Positions 41,375-47,286 of a stretch of DNA of 47,286 nt are shown piece after piece. Source of the DNA: Ferruginibacter sp. (GTDB taxonomy: Bacteria; Bacteroidota; Bacteroidia; Chitinophagales; Chitinophagaceae). Every line of letters starts with the position of its first letter. Position 1 is the first letter of the stretch. Below the pieces are notes generated by a model. That model was not told the origin of the DNA, did no database searches, and worked only from the letters and a program-made list of their open reading frames with translations. The position numbers and the translations under genes are program-made. Location: assembly GCA_025351645.1 (NCBI GenBank), contig JANXVN010000141.1:1-47286 (forward strand), in the 5' to 3' direction.

Positions 41375-43921
41375 ATGATGGATAATAAAGAAGCAGGCTC
41401 GTCAAATATCCTTCCGCTATTTAGTGTAGAGGGTGGCAACGCAGGCTCGTTAAATTACCCCCCTTTAGAAGATGGGGGCAGCTCTTCTTCCTTTGCAGAA
41501 GTAATCCTTCCATTAGCATTACCCACCACGTACACATACGCCATACCCTTCATCTTTACCAACAAAGTAAAACAAGGCTGCAGGGTAGAAGTAGCGCTGG
41601 GCAAAAATAAACGCTACGCAGGCATCATAAAAACCATCACCACCGTAGCGCCACCTTACAACACAAAAGATATCCTGAATGTGTTGGACGATGAGCCGGT
41701 ATTATACCCACAACAACTACAGCTATGGAACTGGATGAGCAACTACTACATGTGCAGCGAAGGGGAAGTAATGGCAGCAGCACTACCGGCGCATTTTAAG
41801 TTAAGCAGCGAAACCATCTTATTATTCAACGATGAGTATGGCGACGACTTTAACTCACTGAATAACGAAGAATATCTGGTAGCAGAAGCGCTGCTGATAA
41901 AAAAACAATTGAGCCTAACCGAAGTACAGCAAGTGTTGGACGTAGCGCATGTATATCCCGTAATAAAAAAGCTCATCGATAAAAAAGTATGCATCGTTTG
42001 GGAAGCCTTAAGCGAAAGGTACAAGACAAAAAAAGAAAATTTCATCATACTAAACCCACAATACGAGCAGGAAGCAGCCCTAAGCGACCTGCTCAACAAC
42101 TGGAGCAAAGCACCCAAACAAATGGAACTGCTGCTGGCTTATCTCCATCTAATTAAAACAAGCGGCGAAGTAACGCAAACTGAACTATTAAAAAAATCTG
42201 GCGCCACAGCAGCCCAACTAAACGGACTGGCAGAAAAGAAAATATTATTTATAGAAAAACGAAGTGTAGACAGGATAAAGGCAATACCCAAAGCAATGCA
42301 GGTAGCGTTTGAATTAAGCCCTGCCCAGCAAGTAGCATTGCAACAAGTACAACAAAGTTTTACCAGTAAAAATGTTTGCCTTTTGCATGGCGTAACCAGC
42401 AGCGGTAAAACGCAGATATACATAAAGCTGATTGAAGAATATTATAAACAAGGCTTGCAGGTATTATATCTTTTACCAGAGATAGCATTGACGGCACAAA
42501 TGATACGCCGCCTGCAATTTCATTTCGGTGGCAACATAGCCATCTACCATTCCAAATTCAACAACAATGAAAGGGTGGAGTTATGGAATAAAATTAAGAC
42601 AGGCGAAATAAGGATTGTATTAGGCGCACGTAGCGCCCTCTTCCTGCCATTTAAAAACCTTGGGCTATTGGTTGTAGATGAAGAGCATGACCCATCCTTT
42701 AAACAGCAGGATCCTGCGCCAAGGTACAATGCACGTGATGCGGGTGTTTTTTATGCATCGCTGTTCAATGCAAAAGTTTTATTGGGCAGTGCCACGCCAT
42801 CTATTGAAACTTACTACAACGCACAAAAAGGCAAGTACGGTTTGGTAGCATTGAACGAACGCTTTGGCGGCATACTTTTACCAACCATTGAAATAATCAA
42901 CACAAGGCAGGTTGCACAAAAAGGCAAAGTAATGTTATCGCCCCAACTAAAAGAAGCCATAGAAAAAACGGTGGAAGGCGGCATGCAGGTAATACTTTTT
43001 CAAAACCGCCGTGGCTATTCGCCTTACTTAATTTGCGGCACCTGCGGTTATTTGCCACAATGCGTAAACTGTGATGTTACATTGACGCTGCATAAGTACA
43101 GCAACAAATTGCATTGCCATTATTGCGGCACCACCTACCCAAAAATAGTTGCATGCCCAGCCTGCGGAAGCGTTAACTGGCTAGAGAAAAATTTTGGTAC
43201 TGAGAAGATAGAAGAGATGATTGAAGATGGCTTCCCAAACTTAAAAGTAGCAAGGATGGACATGGATTCTGTAAAAGGAAAAACTGCCCACGACAACCTG
43301 ATAAAATTATTTGAGCAACAAAAAATAGATGTATTAGTAGGCACACAAATGGTGGTAAAAGGATTAGATTTTGAAAAGGTAAGCTTAGTAGGTATTTTAG
43401 ATGCAGATGGGTTGTTAAGCTTCGCAGATTTTAGGGTAAATGAAAGGGCGTTTCAACTAATGGAGCAAGTAAGCGGGCGTGCAGGGCGCAAGCACGGGCA
43501 AGGTAAGGTGCTGATACAAGCCACACAAGTAACGCACCCAGTACTGCAATTTGTAAAAGAACATGATTATAAAAAAATGTACGACTTTGAAATAACCAAC
43601 CGCCAGCAATTTTTTTATCCACCATTCAGCCGCATCATAGAAATTACGTTGAAGCACAAGGTTAAGGAAGTGGTAGATGCAGCAGCCAATAAACTGGCAG
43701 CAGCTTTGCAGAAAGACCTTAACAATTTTGTAGTTGGCCCGGCAGCTCCAGTAGTAGCCAGGGTACGCAACCAATATCTGATGGAACTATTGATAAAGCT
43801 TCCCTTAGATATGAAACAAATACAGCAATACAAAAAAATAATCCGAAACCACTTTAATTTGTTGTTGACTGAAAAGCAATTTAAGAGTGTGGTAATGATA
43901 GCAGACGTAGACGCTAATTGA
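41375..43921 (+). CDS. priA: Primosomal protein N' (replication restart helicase)
   Basis: An 848-residue superfamily 2 DNA helicase that rebuilds the replisome at stalled forks. The N-terminal 3'-DNA-binding domain begins at about residue 40 ('FAEVILPLALPTTYTYAIP'). The helicase core has Walker A 'GVTSSGKTQIY' and 'VDEEHD' (DExH). The eight-cysteine zinc module is 'CGTCGYLPQCVNCDVTL' plus 'CHYCGTTYPKIVACPACG'. Motifs 'VGTQMVVKGLDF' and 'QVSGRAGR' follow. The first 39 residues are foreign to the family and are encoded by repeat-C DNA plus a 15-nt direct repeat. No later ATG lies before the conserved domain, so this extension is probably translated. The start may be either of two adjacent ATGs (41375 or 41378). 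Confidence 0.95.
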   Translation: MMDNKEAGSSNILPLFSVEGGNAGSLNYPPLEDGGSSSSFAEVILPLALPTTYTYAIPFIFTNKVKQGCRVEVALGKNKRYAGIIKTITTVAPPYNTKDILNVLDDEPVLYPQQLQLWNWMSNYYMCSEGEVMAAALPAHFKLSSETILLFNDEYGDDFNSLNNEEYLVAEALLIKKQLSLTEVQQVLDVAHVYPVIKKLIDKKVCIVWEALSERYKTKKENFIILNPQYEQEAALSDLLNNWSKAPKQMELLLAYLHLIKTSGEVTQTELLKKSGATAAQLNGLAEKKILFIEKRSVDRIKAIPKAMQVAFELSPAQQVALQQVQQSFTSKNVCLLHGVTSSGKTQIYIKLIEEYYKQGLQVLYLLPEIALTAQMIRRLQFHFGGNIAIYHSKFNNNERVELWNKIKTGEIRIVLGARSALFLPFKNLGLLVVDEEHDPSFKQQDPAPRYNARDAGVFYASLFNAKVLLGSATPSIETYYNAQKGKYGLVALNERFGGILLPTIEIINTRQVAQKGKVMLSPQLKEAIEKTVEGGMQVILFQNRRGYSPYLICGTCGYLPQCVNCDVTLTLHKYSNKLHCHYCGTTYPKIVACPACGSVNWLEKNFGTEKIEEMIEDGFPNLKVARMDMDSVKGKTAHDNLIKLFEQQKIDVLVGTQMVVKGLDFEKVSLVGILDADGLLSFADFRVNERAFQLMEQVSGRAGRKHGQGKVLIQATQVTHPVLQFVKEHDYKKMYDFEITNRQQFFYPPFSRIIEITLKHKVKEVVDAAANKLAAALQKDLNNFVVGPAAPVVARVRNQYLMELLIKLPLDMKQIQQYKKIIRNHFNLLLTEKQFKSVVMIADVDAN
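41393..41490 (+). repeat. Repeat family C inside the 5' end of priA
   Basis: GCAGGCTCGTTAAATTACCC then CCCTTTAGAAGATGGGGGCA (41441-41490) matches the copy at 18873-18922. A partial copy, GCAGGCTCGTCAAAT, lies exactly 48 nt earlier (41393-41407), so the two are in the same reading frame. The translated result is 'AGSSN...AGSLNYPPLEDGGSSSS'. Confidence 0.78.
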
Positions 43922-43954
43922 AGTTATGAGTTATGAGTGATGAGTGATGAGTTT
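43922..43954 (+). repeat. ATGAGT-type short repeat after priA
   Basis: AGTTATGAGTTATGAGTGAT then GAGTGATGAGTTT: a run of imperfect ATGAGTG/ATGAGTT units. Its reverse complement recurs with three mismatches in 33 inside murB (44207-44239). Confidence 0.75.
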
Positions 43955-44093
43955 CAAATCGGTGGTTACTCAATTAGTACAATTTCATTATGGTCAAGTT
44001 TTTTTTAAAACAATAGAATTGGTTTGGTATTGATGCAAAATGAGTTATAAGTGTTTTCAATTCAGCATTGAATTAAATAAACGCAACATTATT

Positions 44094-45113
44094 ATGGTCA
44101 AAGAAAATTTTTCTCTTAAACACTATAACAGTTTCGGTATCGATGTGATAGCCAAATACTTTTCAACTTTTAATTCTATAAACGAATTAGAAGGGTTACT
44201 CGAATCAAAACTCATCACTCATAACCCATCACTCATAACTGTATTAGGTGGTGGTAGTAATATCCTTTTTACAAAAGATGTTGATGGGCTGGTATTGAAA
44301 AATGATATTAAAGGGATTGAGCAAATTAATGAAGATGAAAATTATGTGTATGTAAAAGCTGGTGCTGGCGAAAACTGGCATCAGTTAGTATTGTACTGCA
44401 TCGATAATAATTTAGCCGGCATGGAAAATCTTTCTTTAATACCAGGCAATGTGGGTGCATCGCCCATGCAAAATATTGGTGCTTATGGGGTGGAGTTAAA
44501 AAATGTATTTTTCGGATTGGAGGCATATCATCTTACCGAAAAAAAAATAGTAAAGTTTAATTTGAAAGATTGTGGATTTGGATATAGGGAAAGTGTTTTT
44601 AAAAAAAAATATAAGGGGCAGTTTGTTATTTGCAACGTAACATACCGCTTAAACAAAACGCCTCATTTCAACACAAACTATGGAGCCATCAAACAGGAGT
44701 TGGATGCTATGGGCGTTAAAGAATTAAGCATTAAAGCCATCTCCCAGGCAGTGATAAATATTAGGAGCAGCAAATTGCCCGACCCGGCTTTGATTGGTAA
44801 TGCAGGCAGTTTTTTTAAGAACCCTGAAATAAGTGCGGCGCAATTCGAATCGCTCAAATATTCTTTTGTAAATATTGTTGGCTATGCATTGGATAACGGA
44901 AATGTAAAACTTGCCGCTGGCTGGCTGATAGAACAATGCGGCTGGAAAGGCTACCGCAAAGGCGATGTTGGCTGCCATGCAAAACAAGCCTTGGTACTGG
45001 TAAATTATGGTAATGCAAAAGGAAGTGAAATATTAAGCTTGAGCAGTGAAATTATTGAGAGTGTTAAAAGTACGTTTGGTGTTGAGTTAGAAAGAGAAGT
45101 AAATATTATTTAA
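44094..45113 (+). CDS. murB: UDP-N-acetylmuramate dehydrogenase
   Basis: A 339-residue FAD enzyme (E. coli 342) that reduces UDP-GlcNAc-enolpyruvate to UDP-MurNAc with NADPH, an early step of peptidoglycan synthesis. The start is the ATG of MVKENFSLKHYNSFGID; the frame extends 18 codons upstream without family similarity. FAD-binding pieces are 'VLGGGSNILF' and 'LIPGNVGASPMQNIGAYGVE'. 'GYRESVFKKKYKGQF' holds the substrate loop. 'GNAGSFFKNPEIS' contains the catalytic serine, and 'WLIEQCGWKGYRKGDVGCH' follows. It is a type I MurB by length. Residues about 38-49 (KLITHNPSLIT) are encoded by a copy of the ATGAGT-type repeat. Confidence 0.96.
   Translation: MVKENFSLKHYNSFGIDVIAKYFSTFNSINELEGLLESKLITHNPSLITVLGGGSNILFTKDVDGLVLKNDIKGIEQINEDENYVYVKAGAGENWHQLVLYCIDNNLAGMENLSLIPGNVGASPMQNIGAYGVELKNVFFGLEAYHLTEKKIVKFNLKDCGFGYRESVFKKKYKGQFVICNVTYRLNKTPHFNTNYGAIKQELDAMGVKELSIKAISQAVINIRSSKLPDPALIGNAGSFFKNPEISAAQFESLKYSFVNIVGYALDNGNVKLAAGWLIEQCGWKGYRKGDVGCHAKQALVLVNYGNAKGSEILSLSSEIIESVKSTFGVELEREVNII
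44206..44239 (-). repeat. ATGAGT-type repeat inside the murB coding sequence
   Basis: Read on the minus strand it is AGTTATGAGTGATGGGTTAT then GAGTGATGAGTTTT. It matches the intergenic copy at 43922-43954 with three mismatches over 33 nt. It is in frame and codes for a surface-loop-like stretch just before the FAD motif. Confidence 0.72.
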
Positions 45114-45162
45114 CAAGCATCCAGTATAGAATCTTTTACAGAAGTGCTATAAATTAAATAAA

Positions 45163-45200
45163 TAAAAGAGCCACTTCCAAATAATGCAGCGGCTCTTTTA
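45163..45200. terminator. Bidirectional terminator between murB and the AAA ATPase gene
   Basis: TAAAAGAGCC (45163-45172) and GGCTCTTTTA (45191-45200) are a perfect 10-bp stem around 18 nt. A/T runs at both ends allow use by both convergent genes. Confidence 0.82.
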
Positions 45201-45219
45201 TCAATATAAAAAAATGTGT

Positions 45220-46728
45220 TTAATTAAAATCCGTATCATCATCATCTGCAGCATTCGTACCCATATTAAGCATGCTGCCCATTAAATCCTTGAATTCAAT
45301 CTTTCCTTCCACCACTCTTTTGCTAATTAACGAATAAGCTGCCAGGCCATGCAAAACAAATTCCATAAGTAAGGCAGTTTCTTTTTCATTGGCTCCTTTA
45401 TGGTGTTTTTTTACCAGCGCATGCAAGCCATCAACTTTGTACAGCAGCTGTATTTTATCTGCGTCTTTTGTTTCAAAAAATGTATCTAAATGGTTGCCAC
45501 TATCAAACCAGCGGGTAATGGGTCTGTATGGATTTTCTTCTGCTTCTTTACCTCTCTTTTTCTTTAATCCATCGGGGTTAGGGAAGTAGGTGGCAAATTG
45601 TGTACGGATAGCTTTTTCCAATAAATTAAAAGCTACCTGGTAAGGCCCTTCTTGTTCGCCTTCATACACCAGTTCTATTTTTCCGGTAATGGATGGTATA
45701 ATTCCTACAAGGTCGCTTATCCAAACCTGCGTTTCTTTTTCGTTGTTGATGATGGCTCTGCGCTCTGCGGAACTAACTGCATTTTCATAAGCAGCTATAG
45801 TAAGCCTGGCACTCACGCCACTTTTTTTATCTACAAACTCGCTGCTCCTTGCTTCAAAGGCTACCTGCTCAATTAATCGTTTTACAAGGTCGCTTATTTT
45901 TACACGGTCGGCTTGCTCTTCGTAAATATTTGCTTCTTGTTCGGTGATGGCCAATGATGTTTCAATCGTCTTTGGATAATGTGTCAGTATCTGGCTTTCA
46001 ATCCTATCTTTTAATGGCGTAACAATACTTCCCCTGTTGGTATAATCTTCTGGGTTGGCGGTAAATACAAACATAACATCTAACGGCAGGCGCAGCTTAA
46101 AGCCACGTATCTGCAGGTCGCCTTCTTCTAAAATATTAAATAAAGAAACTTGTATCCTTGCCTGCAGATCGGGCAATTCATTAATAACAAAAATACTACG
46201 ATTGCTCCTTGGGATGATACCATAATGCAGCACTCTTTCATCTGCGAAGCTCAACTTTAGATTAGCTGCTTTAATCGGGTCGATATCACCAATTAAATCT
46301 GCCACGCTTACATCTGGAGTAGCCAATTTTTCACCATAACGCTGGCTGCGGTGGAGCCAGGCTATGGGCGTATTATCACCGTGCTCTTCAATAAGGTCAA
46401 TGGCATAACGGCTTATGGGGCTTAACGGGTCATCGTTAATTTCGCTGCCCGCTATAATTGGGATATACTCGTCCAACAGCTCTGTCATTTGCCTGGCCAT
46501 ACGGGTTTTTGCTTGTCCGCGTAAACCCAAAAATAAAATATTATGGCGGGATAAAAGGGCTCTTTCCGTATCAGGAATTACCGAATCTTCGTAGCCCAAA
46601 ATGCCCGGGAAGGCATTTTCTTTTGCTTTAATTTTTACGATAAGGTTTTCACGGATTTCGTCTTTGATGGATTTGGATGTGTAGCCTTGTTTTTTTAGTT
46701 CGCCTAAAGTGCTTGCTTTTTGAATCAT
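45220..46728 (-). CDS. Magnesium-chelatase-subunit-I-like AAA+ ATPase
   Basis: A 502-residue AAA+ protein of the ChlI/BchI and MoxR side of the superfamily. After an N-terminal helical lead ('LGYEDSVIPDTERALLSRHN' in parts), Walker A is 'GLRGQAKT' (68-75). The ChlI-like insert 'LIGDIDPIKA' follows, then Walker B in 'SIFVINELPDLQARIQ', sensor 1 in 'MFVFTANPEDYTNRGS', and an arginine-finger region 'TPLKDRIESQI'. The C-terminal half is helical and ends in an acidic tail (AADDDDTDFN). In chlorophyll-free bacteria such proteins pair with a VWA-domain protein and act as chaperone-like remodelers, not in pigment synthesis. The partner would be expected nearby but is not in this window, since upstream lies a decayed toxin-antitoxin pair. 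Confidence 0.86.
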   Translation of the reverse strand: MIQKASTLGELKKQGYTSKSIKDEIRENLIVKIKAKENAFPGILGYEDSVIPDTERALLSRHNILFLGLRGQAKTRMARQMTELLDEYIPIIAGSEINDDPLSPISRYAIDLIEEHGDNTPIAWLHRSQRYGEKLATPDVSVADLIGDIDPIKAANLKLSFADERVLHYGIIPRSNRSIFVINELPDLQARIQVSLFNILEEGDLQIRGFKLRLPLDVMFVFTANPEDYTNRGSIVTPLKDRIESQILTHYPKTIETSLAITEQEANIYEEQADRVKISDLVKRLIEQVAFEARSSEFVDKKSGVSARLTIAAYENAVSSAERRAIINNEKETQVWISDLVGIIPSITGKIELVYEGEQEGPYQVAFNLLEKAIRTQFATYFPNPDGLKKKRGKEAEENPYRPITRWFDSGNHLDTFFETKDADKIQLLYKVDGLHALVKKHHKGANEKETALLMEFVLHGLAAYSLISKRVVEGKIEFKDLMGSMLNMGTNAADDDDTDFN

Positions 46729-46742
46729 TATATTGTTTTGTG

Positions 46743-47042
46743 TTAAAATCTTTTTGTTATTTCTTCAGGGTTTTTTCTGCCATCAATTATGGAAAGAATG
46801 TGGATAGCATTAATAGTTAGTTCATAAATAATAAGGTAATTCTTACTTATTTTAACCCTTATATTTTCTTGTTTTGTCAAATGCCCAATAGTCGCATTCT
46901 TTAATATTAGCTTAACTTGTTTCTTAAATAAAACATTAAGATTTTTACTGTATTTATCAGATTAATTATTAACTATCCAATATTTTAGGATTTCAATCTT
47001 TTCAGATTTTGCTAAGGCGGCCCAAATTACCTTCTTAACCAT
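46743..47042 (-). pseudogene. RelE/ParE-type toxin interrupted by a stop codon
   Basis: Starting at the ATG at 47042, the frame reads MVKKVIWAALAKSEKIEILKY... It matches a RelE/ParE mRNA-cutting or gyrase toxin along its whole length of about 99 codons. It ends 'YELTINAIHILSIIDGRKNP' plus EEITKRF, the usual last beta strand. Codon 27 is TAA (46962-46964), splitting the gene. One base change (for example AAA to TAA) explains it, and the rest is intact, so loss of function is recent. The ATG overlaps the end of the antitoxin gene by 16 nt, the normal arrangement for antitoxin-toxin pairs. Confidence 0.78.
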
Positions 47043-47261
47043 TCGTCTATTTCTTTATCTACTTCTTCGTTGGTAAAAAAGTTGCCTTCTTTTATCTCTT
47101 GTTGAGCATTTTCTATTTTTACTAATTGGCTATCGGATAAATGATAAAACGTACCTACTTGTTCATCAACTTCTATTAAGCTGTAAATATCTTCCAATAA
47201 AGGCTCATCATCGTCCTTACTAATTTTTCTATCAATCTTTGTTTAATTCAGCTACTTACAT
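47027..47261 (-). pseudogene. Antitoxin partner, damaged at its 5' end
   Basis: A clean frame of about 71 codons ends 'FFTNEEVDKEIDEWLRR', the typical C-terminus of small Bacteroidota antitoxins paired with RelE/ParE toxins. No in-frame ATG is present. The expected N-terminal piece (VAELNK) lies in another frame just upstream, after an ATG at 47261 that is followed at once by TAA. So at least one frameshift near 47235-47245 and one stop codon separate start and body. Function is probably lost or altered, in keeping with the broken toxin. The window edge (47286) limits the view. Confidence 0.65.
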
Positions 47262-47286
47262 AAAATATGGTTTTAATAAAGTTAAG

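Noticed and set aside
45220..46728. Mg-chelatase subunit as evidence of chlorophyll synthesis
   Set aside because: No other pigment gene is present, and such AAA proteins are widespread in non-photosynthetic Bacteroidota.

Overview
The window looks like chromosomal DNA of an AT-rich member of the Bacteroidota, most likely the Chitinophagaceae or a close relative (inference from gene content; no rRNA is present). The signs are candidate promoters of the Bacteroidota type (TTG, about 19 nt, TAnnTTTG), almost no Shine-Dalgarno sequences, DUF1080 and DUF3667 proteins, a histone-H1-like Lys/Ala/Pro protein, and an arabinose regulator of the Nudix type known from this phylum.

Layout. 1-6570: an IS200-like REP-associated transposase between matching palindromes, tRNA-Leu(GAG), a small sensor kinase, a GT2 glycosyltransferase, a short membrane protein, tRNA-Gly(GCC), tRNA-Leu(TAA), a DUF1080 protein, and a decayed GT-C-type membrane protein gene with two in-frame TAG codons and two frameshifts. 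6713-27569: phosphoglycerate mutase followed by a long arabinose/arabinan block, all on the plus strand: araB, araD, a GH127 beta-L-arabinofuranosidase, araA, a sodium:sugar symporter, Nudix AraR, GH51, GH27-NPCBM, GH43, a second GH51, GH43 endo-arabinanase-like, an aldose 1-epimerase lipoprotein and a beta-phosphoglucomutase-like HAD protein. 27838-30270 is an outer-membrane beta-barrel protein. 30450-37084: a secreted YD-like protein, DUF3667, mazG and a very large NtrY-like kinase. 37447-46728: housekeeping genes (PolX-like, histone-like protein, bL27, bL21, PlsC, PriA, MurB, Mg-chelatase-like AAA protein). The right edge holds a broken toxin-antitoxin pair.

How the genes work together. 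The secreted GH43 and GH51 enzymes would cut arabinan backbones and side chains, GH127 would remove beta-linked arabinofuranose, and GH27 would remove alpha-galactose or beta-arabinopyranose. The symporter would import free arabinose; AraA, AraB and AraD would convert it to xylulose 5-phosphate. AraR probably senses arabinose. A 14-nt sequence (TTAAATAATTGTCA) shared by the araB and first GH51 promoters, with a related site upstream of araR, is a candidate operator. No SusC/SusD pair is present, which is unusual for a polysaccharide locus in this phylum.

The most distinctive non-genic signal is a set of dispersed short repeats. Three families recur between genes across the window, and one of them has become the in-frame N-terminus of PriA. 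A fourth (ATGAGT-type) sits inside murB. A further 89-bp inverted-repeat element lies after the large kinase gene.
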